DNA of 64,000 nt from contig CANTFK010000084.1 of the NCBI GenBank assembly GCA_947646735.1, forward strand, positions 1-64,000, read 5' to 3'. The position numbers and the translations under genes were made by a program. The stretch's first letter is position 1. Every line of letters begins with the position of its first letter. This document shows, piece after piece, positions 50,547 to 61,657 of this stretch. The notes under the pieces were generated by a model. That model had not been told where the DNA came from. It worked only from the letters and a program-made list of their open reading frames with translations, and made no database searches. The stretch is from Peronospora farinosa. Its lineage: Eukaryota; Oomycota; Peronosporomycetes; Peronosporales; Peronosporaceae.

Positions 50547-53500
50547 GGGTGGCTAATCGACAGTGGTGCAACGGCACACATGACGCCGCAACGAGAAGAC
50601 TTGTTCGGCTACAAAAACCTAGTGACAAGCATTGAGGTGACCATCGCGGATGGAAAGAAGATCCGTGTGGTAGGAACCGGGTCGGTGCGCTTAAAAGCAT
50701 TGACGGCAAGCGCATTCGGATGTTAGACATTTTCCACATCCCTGGCCTGGATCGACGACTACTATCGGTCGGCAAGCTAGCAGAACGCGGACTCAATGTT
50801 GAGTTCGAGCGCACATCATGTATCATTTGGAACAAAAACCAATCCACCGCCTCGGGGAAAAGATCGGCAAGGCCTACATACTAGAATGTCAGCAGGGAAC
50901 GGCGCAATACGTGGAATACTCGGACGTCGATAGCAATTATGATCTTTGGCACGCTCGTATGGGTCACTTGAACAAGGACGCGCTGGCAAAGACGCAGCGT
51001 GTAGCGACTGGTATTCCAATCACCAATTTCAAGACGAAGGCGCTATGCAGTGGATGCTTGAAAGGCAAGCAAACGGTGACACAGTTCCCATCTCATTCAC
51101 AGACGAAGACGTCCCGTGTTCTGGAACTTGTTCATACAGACGTAATGGGACCGATGAAGACGAGATCAAAAGGTGGCGCGAAGTATGTGCTTACCTTCGT
51201 TGACGACTACTCGAAGTACGTTGTGGCATACTTCCTTAAGAAAAAGAGCAAGGTGCCGAGAAGATTTGAGTCTTTCAAAACCATGTACGAGAATCAGTGG
51301 GGAGAGCGCATCAAGTGTCTACGCTCTGACAACGGCACTGAGTTTGTAAACAAGGCCATGGATGAAATTTGTCAGCGTAACGGTATTGTTCATCGAAAGA
51401 CTGTGCCATACAGCCCTCAACAAAATGGAGTGGCTGAGAGGATGAACCGAACGATAATGGAGAAGGCACGGAGCATGATGCACTACAAGAGTGTATCTAC
51501 TTCCTGGTGTGCAGAGGCAATTAGCACGTCAGTGTACTTAATTAACCGGACAACAAACAGCACACACACTGACGCGACTCCATACGCGATTGAATTTAAG
51601 ATTAAGCCTCGACTAGACCACTTGCGAGTGTTTGGATCAATTGTTTATGCTCATGTCGACGACGCTAAGCGCATAAAGCTCGAGCCAAAAAACTTCAAGT
51701 GTATGTTTCTTGGCTATGAGGACAATACGAAGGGCTATCGCGTCTATGATCTGGAGCTAAATATAGTCAAGATGTCAAGAACAGTGAAGCTCGACGAACG
51801 CGAGGTGAATGGAATTTATAGCACGTCGACGATGACAGAAAAGACTGAAGTCATCAACGTGATGAAGGACATCGAAGAAGTGGCTCAGCCGGAAAATGAG
51901 AAGGAATATCCTGTGGAGGATGAACCAATGGAATTGACAGCGGACCCATTTGAAGACGTCGAGATGCAAGAAGATGAACATGAGCCTATGTCATCAAGAA
52001 GAGAATTAACGACATATCATCGAGTACATGAGTCAACAGCAAACGGTGACATGGTTTTCAGGCCCGAAAGGGAACGATCTCGACGTCCAAGAGAACCATC
52101 ACTTCTTCTTGGGAATGGATTGATTATGGCTGACGAGAACACAATGGATAGCGACGATGATCCTGACAATGACGATCATTTATATCCGCCGTCGCCCAAA
52201 CGACCTCGTATTGATGAAGATAACCTGCTTGCAGAAGCTGTAAAAGCATATGCGGCAAGTATTGGTGATGCAAATGATGCACCGACGACATATCAACAAA
52301 CTATGAATAGCGACGAAGCCAAGGAATGGGTGAAGCCTATGAGCGCTGAGCTTAAAGCTCATTCGGAAAATGGTTCATGGAGTCTTGTCCTGAAGATGAA
52401 GAACGTCCGAACAATCGGATGCAGGTGGGTTTTCGCTAAGAAGCGCAACGAGCACGGACAGGTGGTGCGGTACAAGGCCCGAATTGTCGCTAAAGGGTCT
52501 AAGCAGAAGTTCGGTGTCGATTTTTTGAGACGTACTCACCCGTAGAAAACATAAACTCGATCAGGCTCGTGCTGGCTGTGGTGGTGGCGAAAGGATACGT
52601 GACCGAACAGATGGATGCAGACAAGGCGTTTCTAAACAGTGATCTCAAAGAAGAGGTGTACATGAAAGTACCTAATGGCATAAAAAATGCTGAAAAGATG
52701 ATGTGCAAGTTGGACAAGGCAATCTACGGACTCAAACAAGCTGCGAGTGCATGGAACATGACTACCCATGGTGTGTTCCTGCAAATTGGTTTTCAAAGCA
52801 GTTGAGCAGATCAGTGTGTCTATGTCTAGGTCAACAATGGCAGCTTCATCTATGTGTGTCTTTACGTCGACGACATGATCATCGATGACAAGGCCAGTAG
52901 AGAGATCCAGGAAGTCAAGACAGCACTGAAAAATTCGTTTAAGATGAAGGAGCTCGGTGAGGTCAAGTTTATTCTAGGTATTGATATCGATCATGATCGT
53001 AACGGCAGTACGCTAATGATTCGTCAGACTCGCTATATCGATGACGTGGTCTGCCGGTTGAACCAAGATGAAGCCAAGGCAGTTGTCAACCCATGCGAGT
53101 CTGGATTGAAGCTATCAAAAATACAAACACCAGCGACGGACGCTGAAAGAGAAGAAATGCAGTCGAAGCCGTACAGGTCGTTGGTTGGATGTCTGCTATA
53201 CATCACAACATGTACGCGACCTGATGTGGTGTATATAATCACACAGTTGTCACGTTTTTTGGAAAATCCTGGTCAACGTCATTGGAAGGCTGCCATTCGT
53301 GTTCTTCGACATCTCAAGACTACAAGAGACTACGGCATAATCTACGACGGCAGCGCAAGCGAGGTTCAAGCAACAGCATACACGGACGCGAACTGGGGAA
53401 GCAACATCGTCGATCGACTCTCGGTTTCAGGCATAATGGTGATGATTGGTGGCGCACCAGTCGTGTTCAAGTCCAAGTACCAGCGCACTGTGGCATTGAG

Positions 53501-53855
53501 TTCGGCAGAGGCGGAGTACATGGCTTTAAGCTTTTGTACCCAGGAATTACTGTGGGTCCGCGCGATGCTCAAGGATCTCGGTCACGAGCAAGTGGGAGCG
53601 ACTTTGGTCTATGAAGATAATCAAGGTGCGATTGGACTTGCAAGCAACTCAGGATGCAATGCCAGGACCTCGCACGTCGACATCCGTCAACACTTCATCC
53701 GAGAGAATGTGGCTCAAGACATTATTGTGGTCAAGTACAAGTCAACGGTAGACCAGCTAGCAGACATGTTGACCGAGGCACTAGGGACGAAGCGACTCAA
53801 GTACTTGCTCCAAGCAAATGGAATCGGACCAAGGCGCAGTCAGCATAAGCGGTGA
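50547..53855 (+). pseudogene. Copia pol: protease, integrase, RT, RNase H, with a few frame breaks
   Basis: Protease WLIDSGATAHMTPQ (about 50,553), frameshift near 50,695. Integrase from about 50,930: HARMGHLN, CSGCLKGK, VHTDVMGPM, LRSDNGTEF, NGVAERMNRT, so HHCC and D-D-E are present. RT begins at about 52,310 (DEAKEWVKPMSAELKAH). A T-run contraction near 52,520 shifts the frame (the text should go on FFETYSPV), a stop falls at 52,803, and RT resumes at 52,854 with the catalytic CLYVDDMII. RNase H has TDANWG, SSAEAEYMALS, YEDNQGAIGLA and HVDIRQHFIRE to the stop at 53,855. Four to five small lesions in an otherwise well-preserved pol agree with the young LTRs. Confidence 0.9.
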
Positions 53856-54129
53856 GTGGAAGTGTTGTTATTTCACCGCTGAATGCATGTTGGACAGGCG
53901 TACGGCGCTATATGATATCGTATTCGTATCCTGACGTTTCAGGATACGGATATGATAAAGGCCAATAGCTGAAAGGACATGACGTTATTAACGGACATAT
54001 CTAGATGACGTCAGTAACAAAGATCTGACGAGGACAGGTTTAGATGTAGCTCAAGATAGTGAACTAAGGACCAAATATATTTACTTCACAATATTTGCCT
54101 TCTTCTACATATATCAATTCAACACATAG

Positions 54130-54560
54130 ATTATAACTGATTAGTTTTATTAGATAGTTAACTATATTAAATCAGCACTCTTTTTCTCTACTTCTAAGCG
54201 TGTAGTTTAAAAATAGAGCTTCCTCTGCCTTTTTGTGTAAGAGAGGTTTTGAGGCACCTGCTTTCACTGTCATCAGTGAAGGTATTCGATATTGTTATCA
54301 GTATAGTCGAAGGGTGCCCCATTACAGCCGGCCTCCACTGGCGTTATTCGGTGAGCAGGGGAACATCCAGTCACGAGGACCGTCTAATATAAATTCAGCC
54401 GTCACGATGAAAAACAGTATCTGGTAAAGTGGTGTAGGTATCCTGAATCTAAGAACTAATGGAAGTTTGAGATACCCCTACGGCAGGATTGTTTATACGC
54501 CGAAGGCGTCTTAAAAGTACGCCTAGGGTCACTTCTAAAGTAATTCGCTCGAGTGGTTGA
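54130..54560 (+). pseudogene. Resumed LTR fragment and Gypsy chromodomain relic
   Basis: 54,130-54,230 continues the AT-rich sequence interrupted by Copia. From about 54,320 the plus frames show RPPLALFGEQGNIQ, then KQYLVKW with a stop, then WKFEIPLRQDC, matching the chromodomain end of element C pol (RPPPLLDAQGNLQ, NQYLVKWRGYPE, WKFETPLRQDC). This is an old second Gypsy end. Confidence 0.65.
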
Positions 54561-54600
54561 GTGTAAAATGCTAAGTGATTCAATATAGGTCCTTACTTCA

Positions 54601-55554
54601 CTAGTAGCTACGTTTAAGCCAATCTATCATCCCATCTTTGAAGTGATCTTTGTGCATGTTACGATCACCCAGCTTAAAGCCGTAATCATGAAGATGATTT
54701 AATCTCTTTATCTTCAACACTACCACTCGACTCAACAGCACGTGATGGTCAAGAACCCAGCTTTTTCTTAAATTGTCGAAGTGTACAGAAGGAACTGGCT
54801 TGGTCATGAAAACCAAGCATATTCTTAGATAAGCAATACTTAAGTACTGCTTTTTCTTCTTCGACATTCTCACAAAATGTGGTATTAGATGTCAATGTGC
54901 TTGATGCGCTTGTGAAATTCAGATTCTTGGAAGCTCATAGAACCTTGATCGTATTCGTAGATCTTAATTGCCTCATTGTTTTGTATCTATCCAAGCTAGC
55001 ACAGGAACATTTAAAGCCACATCGCCTTTTAGGTAGCTTCCGAGAGCGTCATATATTCAGATTCTGTGTTAGAAACTGCTGTCGTCCATTGCTTATTTCT
55101 TCACCAGCTGATGCAGCCTTTGTTCATCATAAAGGCGTAATTACTTGTACTTCTTATTTTGTAAGTACTTTTCCATCTACGCGGTGTTACGTAATTTTCA
55201 TTCCCAAGAATATAATTCAGCTCGCCTAAATCTGTCATCTCAGATCGTTCACGTGGCGCTTTTTTGTCAAATTTATTTAAGTGTCATGGTTGCAAGCAAT
55301 AAAGAGATCATCCCCGTACAGCACTACAAACAACATCTTCTCATCTTAGTTTTTGACGCACACGCAATGATCCGATTTACATTAAGTGAATCCTACCTTA
55401 AGCATGAACTTGTCAATGGTTAAGTTTCACATGCAAAGAGATTTTTTTCATAAATTTAGCGCTTGAGTCTGCAGAAGCTAATGCGATAACCTTCTTTAAT
55501 GTATCCTGTAGGTTGACTCATATGATGTCTTCATCAAGATCGCCATTTAGAAAC
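54601..55554 (-). pseudogene. Copia RT/RNase H relic, interrupted by element C
   Basis: Minus-strand text, from the right: FLNGDLDEDI, QPTGYIKEGYRI, KVGFTQCKSDHC-like, FVVLYGDDLFIAC (the YVDD position reads YGDD), and at the left end MTKPVPSVHFDNLRKSW, the C-terminal end of Copia RNase H. Many stops occur and a large internal part is missing. The right end is cut in the middle of the RT by the 5' LTR of element C at 55,555. Confidence 0.65.
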
Positions 55555-56196
55555 TGTAACGAGGTTGCACGACGGTTGTAACATCATTCGGAAAGTGTAC
55601 GGTTGAAGTTTCATCTAATTGCATATAATGCATTTCGATACTTCGCTTTAGAGAGGTATGAAGTAAGATCGTTAAAGATACGGTATTCGGTAATACCGTA
55701 TCTTATCGATTGGGATTCGATAAATCGATAATGCTGTACTAAGTACATCATACACAGATAATTAGACGATACGTCGTCCAATAGCAAAGTCTGCATATAA
55801 TAATTACTATTATAGTAATTAATCTAGTGTAGGGTACTTAGAGTAGGACTATTCATAAAATCTTAAAGCATAAATATAATCAGTTCTCATTTTGAGTTTA
55901 AGATCGCAAGTCGTTCTGACTTGTTCTCCTGTGCACTTCGTGCGTTGGTTCTCTGAACCTCTAAGCTTCTAGCTTGTTCTTGCACTCTGTGCGTTGGTTT
56001 TCTGAACCTTAAGCTTATTGCTTGCAGATTAAAATTCTCTCTCATAGTTCCTTAGAACAGGAAGACTTTTAAAATCCTTTAATTAGTTCGTTAGAACAAA
56101 GTGGCTTTTAGCCGTAAATTTATTTAGTTCTCTAGAACTAAGAGACTTTCAGCCTAAAGTCTTCCTCTGACTAAAAAGCTATGCAGCTCCGCTACA
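55555..56196 (+). repeat. Element C 5' LTR
   Basis: The first 126 bp differ from the 3' LTR at about a fifth of positions; the remaining 516 bp differ at only four, all transitions. From about 55,675 onward it is a row of short hairpins: AAGATACGGTATT-CGGT-AATACCGTATCTT, TAATTACTA-TTA-TAGTAATTA, CAAGTC-GTTCT-GACTTG, GCAC-TTC-GTGC, GGTTC-TCT-GAACC, AAGCT-TCT-AGCTT, GCAC-TCT-GTGC, GTTC-CTTA-GAAC, GTTC-GTTA-GAAC, AGTTC-TCTA-GAACT and AGACTTT-CAGCCT-AAAGTCT. Confidence 0.9.
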
Positions 56197-56223
56197 TATG
56201 GTAGCACTTGTTGGTCAATCCTA

Positions 56224-57330
56224 CACCTGAGCTTTTAAAGACTGACCCTCTGTAATCAAATTCACTTCTCTAATGCGCAACGACTCGCGCTAGATAAATT
56301 ATCTGCGCTCGTTGGGCCCAATCAAATCGAGGCCCTTTTGACCCAAGGCCCGGAGGTCCTAAATGCTCGCCTTGAGGCCTATATGCGTTATGAAGCAACG
56401 CTACTCGGGCAGGTCCATGACCAGGCAGAGTCAGATGAGTCTACGCAGTCCATCTCGGTACCTGTGCCCGATGCAGAGCCAAAGGCTCGCCCATTTATTT
56501 TAAACGTGAAAAAACCTTGAGAGGAAAGAGGAAAAAAAATTCTCCTCTGGATCCGAGAAGTTGAAATGGCAATGGGTGCCGTCATGCTTGTGTCAGATAA
56601 GCAACGAGTTGGCTTACCCATTTCGAAGCTCGGTGGACGAGCTAGAGAGTGGGCTCTAACGAGCGATGTCTCTGTAAATGCTGCATTTACCACATGGGAA
56701 ATGCTTAAGAAAGAATTAACTTGCGTGTTTGCACCGCCTAATCAGGCGTATCGTGTGCGCTCACGCTTCTTAGCTACCCGACAGGGCAAGAAAGAATTGT
56801 AGGACTATGTCCATGAGTTGAGGGCCCTCATTGCGGCTATGCAACAGGACCCTCTGGCAGAGGAAGTCCGAGCAACCATTTTTATGGAAGGACTTCGCAC
56901 TGGGGTCTCCAGGGCAGAATTTTTCCGTGTCCAGCCTTCGACTTTCGAAGAGGCAGGAAGCATAGCGTTTAACGCTAAATTTAATTTTTAAATCTGCTCG
57001 ATATGGTCTGCCATGGTATCAATCAAATGCCTCTAACAGGGCGGAACCCTTGGACCTCAGACATGCTGAAGAAGCTAATTTTTAAGCTGCTGAGAAGCAA
57101 GGTAACATCCGTAGATGTTACATGTGCGGAAGCACTAGGCATCTCCGCCCTAGCTGTCCGCTGCAAAAGAAACGTTCAAATCTGCAGAGCCGAAACCCTT
57201 CTCCTAGCCAAAAGGCGAGCACCGCAGGGGAAACGTCAGCTCCCAGTAGGCGCGGGGCGCCCTACTGGGAAAGAACTAAGTTCTGTAGAACCTCTAGGAG
57301 GTACAGGTAAACAGGGTTCAGATCCAGGTA
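56224..57330 (+). pseudogene. Element C gag
   Basis: Pieces in order: an N-terminal frame to the stop at 56,518 (LEAYMRYEATLLGQVHDQAE), the capsid part 56,566-56,802 (VGLPISKLGGRAREWALTS, PPNQAYRVRSRFLATRQGK), a stop at 56,800, continuation with MEGLRTGVSRAEFFRV near 56,890, and one zinc knuckle CYMCGSTRHLRPSC (about 57,117-57,158). At least three stops or shifts. Confidence 0.75.
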
Positions 57331-57337
57331 TGCTTCC

Positions 57338-59810
57338 ATGGAACAGGATTACAAACCAGGCTTTTTGGTTGTGTCGGCAACCGTTAGGGGTTTGGAGAAA
57401 CCATGGTCGATTCTAATTGACTCAGGGGCGTCGGGTAATTATATCCGGCGTCGTTCCCTTGAAGGGAGTCAGCGGCATGCTGAGGCTCTAAAAGCGCAAG
57501 TGTGTGAAAGTATAACGGTGCGCCTCGCATTACGTGCACGTGTCCCCGTTCCTAAATTTCCGTTGAACTTAGCTGTGAAGTTCTTAGACTTCAATAGCGT
57601 TGAACGCTGTCTTGTCCTAGATTTGGCTCGAGATATGATCTCATTCTCGGTATGGTCTGGCTTGAACGCCATGAGCCGTATATCGATTGGAGATCGAAAA
57701 ACTTAGACGCCACGCGCAATGTTCCTAGCGAAGCTTTGAAGAGTCATGAACCCTTCTTCGCTAGAAAACAAAAGCGCTATTGGCGTGAGCCATAAACTGA
57801 GTCAGTTAGTGTGCTGGACATTGGAGTGTCGGAGTTGATAAAATCCAATGTCAACAATATTAGTGTCGAGCAGAGCTCAATGACACCTAGTGGAACGGCA
57901 CGTACTCTGCTGAGTGATACTCATAGTAATATTGAGACACTGGATGTCGGTAATGACATCGGCTCTCGTATAGAGCAAGTTAAGGTCTATGACCTTGTTA
58001 GTGATGCCACTGGTACTAGAGACCCACTTGATGTCAATAATGACATCGGCTCTCGCATAGGCCAAATTAAGGTCAAGAAATTTGTTGACCTTGGAGATGA
58101 TGGTATCCCAAGTACTTCAAAAAGTACGGTCTCGTCAATGAGACGGCAGCGTCGCCAGATGGCGACTGCAAGACGTAAAGTGTCTATTTTATCGCGTAGT
58201 AATGTCAGTGACCAGCTGTACATCCTGCATAACGGAGTGAAAGGTGATGTGGATGGTGAGGTTGACCTTGAGGCCCTTCCATCACTACATGCTCTTTTAG
58301 AGCTAGACGAAATTTCTAAGGATGATTTTCATTAAGCCTTGAAGGCAGGTGCTCTATCCGATATGGTGGTCATTCGACCTAACCTCGAGCTGAACTCATC
58401 CTCGCTTATCGATGAGACAGTCCTTGAAGATACAAAAGCGGCACTAAGTGCACGTAGTGGGGAATCTATTCTGAAGAACCCTTCAGATCCCTACTATCCT
58501 TTGGTGAAGGAATTCCAGGACGTGGTGTGTCATGATCTACCGTCGGTTTTACCGCCTGATAGGGGTGTACGTCATGAAATTGACTTGGTTCCTGGCACCA
58601 AATACTGTGTAACACGGCAGTGGCCTTTACCCAAAGAACAGTGTGACGTCATTGACGAGTTCTTTCGTGCAAAGCACGCGGCGGGTATGGTGGGCGAGAT
58701 CAAATCTTCGCACTCGACACCCACTTTTTGTGTCAAGAAATCCAATGGTAAGTGGCGTATCGTCCATGCTTATAATAAGCTCAATGCAGCCACTATACCG
58801 GCACAGACGCCAATACCCAGAAAGGATGTTCTTCAGAACAATTTGGCCGGTTGTACCATGTACAGTGCGCTCAACTTAGTCGATGGTTATTACCAATTGC
58901 TCATGCGAGCTAGTGATATTCCACTTACTACTGTTAATACTCCGAGCGGTATACTCTAGGAGTGGTTGGTGGTGCCGTAGGGGATATCGAATGCTCCAAA
59001 TACGTTTAACCGTTTGGTGACGCAATTGTTTCGACCCCATCGAGGTTATGCACAGACGTACTTTGAGAGTCCATAGCCGAGCTGAACATGGGCGGTCAGA
59101 TATTGAGAACCATATTGTTCATTTACGAGCAGTGCTCGAGTGCATGCGCACTAATAAATTATATGATAGTGCATCTTCGGGGCCGAAGAGATTCCCTTTC
59201 TAGGGTGCTTCATTGGGAAGCGGGTCCTACGAGCGAATCCCGCCAAAGTCAAAGCCATAGTCGATTGGCCTGTTCCACAGTCTCAAAAGGACTTGCGTAA
59301 ATGGCTTGGCCTTGCCAATTACTTACACAAGTATAGCGAGAATTACGCTGATATGGCTCGGCCGTTATCCAATCTCCTTAAAAAGGATGTGGAATGGTGT
59401 TGGCATGCCGAACACGAAGATGCTTTTCAAGCGGTGAAGGCAAGCCTTATTCATGCTCCTATTTTGGCTTTGCCAGACCCTGACCGACCGTTTAGCGTCG
59501 TCTGTGACGCATCGGATTTTGCCATTGGCAGTGCTCTGTTACAATCAGATGATAAAGGCCGTGAGCGTGTAATCGCTTTTGAATCTCGCCAGCTGAAAGC
59601 TGCAGAAAAGAACTATCCAGTTCATGATAAGGACCTACTTGCAATGAAGTATGCTCTAGTCAAATTCCGAGTTCATCCGCTGGGCTCAAAGCCTTTTGTG
59701 ATCTATACCGATCATGCGTCTTTACGCATGCGACTCAGTCGCCGCATCTCTCGCAGAGAATGGCCAGATGGCTTTCATTCTTTGCCAAATATAATTTCGA
59801 GGTAAAATAT
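57338..59810 (+). pseudogene. Element C protease, reverse transcriptase and RNase H
   Basis: Protease LIDSGASGNYI (about 57,415), then a frameshift and a stop at 57,706. A linker frame of 174 codons (57,811-58,335) is followed by RT at 58,339-58,959 ([33 protein letters not shown]). Two Trp/Gln-to-stop changes follow at about 58,958 and 58,978. Near 59,060 about 12 nt are missing, so the catalytic YFDD is lost: the text jumps from TYF to HSRAEHG. RNase H at 59,293-59,805 is well kept (VVCDASDFAIGSALL, HDKDLLAMKYALVKFR, YTDHASL) with one shift near 59,735. Confidence 0.85.
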
Positions 59811-61657
59811 AAGCCGGGCAAGCAAATGCTTTGGCTGATGCGTTGTCACGCAGACCTGACTATGAGCTTGTTCATGTTACGAAGTTGTCGTCTTCTATCA
59901 TTGATCTCATTCGATCGGCGTATGTTAAAGATGATTCTTGTATAGCGTTGCTACATGCTCTTGGCAGTGATGAGTTTAAAGATTCGGACATTAAATTGTC
60001 GGCACGATTACGTGCAATCCTTCATCGATATTCTATCGATCAGGGGTGTTGTACTATCGTACAGATGTGGCGGATCCTTCGCGTATTGTGGTTCCTCATG
60101 AAAAGGACCTGAAGTATTGGATCCTCTATGAGGTGCATGACACCGCCATCGGTGGTCATTTGGGTCATAAAAAAACCTATGGGGCGGTATGCCAAAGTTA
60201 TTGGTGGCCCAAATTATATAAATGGGTGAGCACATATGTGCGTACGTGTGAAAAGTGATAACGGGTTAAACCCTCTACCCGTTCGGCAGCGCCGCTGGCT
60301 AGTTGCCTATCCTCACTGGGTGCTGGGAGTCCATTAGTATGGGCTTTGTAATAGCCTACCGAGCGATTTGCATATCAACACAGGTATTGTGGTCTTTGTT
60401 GACCGTTTGAGCAAGATGGCTCACTTAGCGGCTATTCCAGACTCTATGGATGGTGTAGGTAGAGCGGAGCTCTTTAACGATCGAGTGTTTCGCCAACATG
60501 GCTTGCCAGTGGCAATTGTTTCTGATCGTGATCCTCGTTTTACGAGTAAATTTTGGAAGTCCGTCTTCCAAGTGCTGGGCACCCGTTTGGACATGTCCAC
60601 AGCGGATCATCCGCAGACCGATGGTCAAACTGAACGCGTAAATCGCGTTGTTGAAGATATCCTACGCAGCGTTTGTGCTGAATCGCCTAAGCGTTGGAGC
60701 GCTATGCTCCCTGTAGTTGAGTTTGCTCTCAATAACTCCGTGCACGCCTCTACCGGCTACACTCCGTTCTATGTGAATGGTCTTACACACCCACGCGTTC
60801 CGTTAACGCTACCACCGAGTGGTTCAGGGTTTGGTGGGGGAGAGGTTGCCGATCGGCTTGCTGATGTCAGCCCTAATACTGTTAGGAAACAGGTAAATGC
60901 GTTTCTCGCAACGCTACTAAATGTCTTACGACATGTGCAAGATGCAATGGCTGATAGTCAAGATAAACAAAAGGAATATGCAGATGCGAAAGGCAGAGGT
61001 TGTATTAATGATTATGAGGTCGGAGACCAAGTATTACTTAATGCTAAAAACCTACCTACCAATGTAGTATCCGCTGTCTGAAAGTTGCGTCCGCGCTTTA
61101 TCGGACCCTTTAAGGTCATTGCCAAGAAAGGCACAGCGTATACGCTTAACTTGCCGCGCAAATTGCGTACACATCCTGTGTTCTATGTCGCCATGTTGAA
61201 ACCTTATCGAGATCCGTCCCAAATAGACGCTAAGGCGCTCGCGCCGAGCCCATTGGCATTGTCGCGGGACGAAGCATCTGCACCAACAAGTCAAGTTGAC
61301 CCTGCATTCGGGTCCGACTCTCTTCCAGGGACGCAATCCGGGAGTTCATCGTCTGCCTCTCCTCACGAAGGGACCGCACCTCCTGAACAAGCTCGGCATG
61401 AGCTTGTTCCGATACACCGACCTCCTCCTCCTTTGCTCGATGCGCAGGGGAACCTGCAGCTCCATGTGGAGCGTCTACTGCAGAAGCGTCGCCGCCATGG
61501 TCAAAACCAGTATCTGGTGAAGTGGCGGGGTTATCCCGAATCGTGGAATTCATGGAAGTTTGAGACTCCCCTTCGGCAGGACTGCCCATACGCCGTGGAC
61601 GTTTTTGAGTGTCGTGCGCAGGGTCTGCCTGTTGGCGCTGACGCTTCTCACCAGTAA
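59810..61657 (+). pseudogene. Element C integrase and chromodomain
   Basis: The zinc finger region (LYEVHDTAIGGHLGHKKTY, YVRTCEK) ends at a stop at 60,258. At the first catalytic position the text reads SMGFV where relatives have an Asp (as LDFMFG in element D). The rest of the core is sound: VSDRDPRFTSKFW and QTDGQTERVNRVVED. The C-terminal part RFIGPFKVIAKKGTAYTLN follows one stop at 61,079. A Pro/Ser linker leads to a chromodomain (NQYLVKWRGYPESWNSW, about 61,507-61,560) and the stop at 61,657. Confidence 0.85.

Larger units (their letters stand above)
49447..54124 (+). mobile_element. Ty1/Copia retrotransposon, nearly full length
   Basis: The 4,678-bp element has 262-bp LTRs (49,447-49,708 and 53,863-54,124, TGTTG...CAACA), which differ at about four positions, so insertion is fairly recent. 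A 5-bp target duplication is present on both sides. Internal order is gag, protease, integrase, RT, RNase H, as in Copia. The LTR holds a hairpin with a 10-bp stem, CGTATCCTGA/TCAGGATACG (about 49,509-49,532). A purine tract GGTGAGTGGAAG precedes the 3' LTR. Confidence 0.95.

Noticed and set aside
61230..61589. Minus-strand frame with a clear coiled-coil pattern opposite the integrase-chromodomain linker
   Set aside because: The sense linker fits the pattern I know from relatives (RPPP.LLD.QGN.Q), so the heptads are most simply a mirror of a Pro/Ser/Gln-rich sense text; kept only as a caution.
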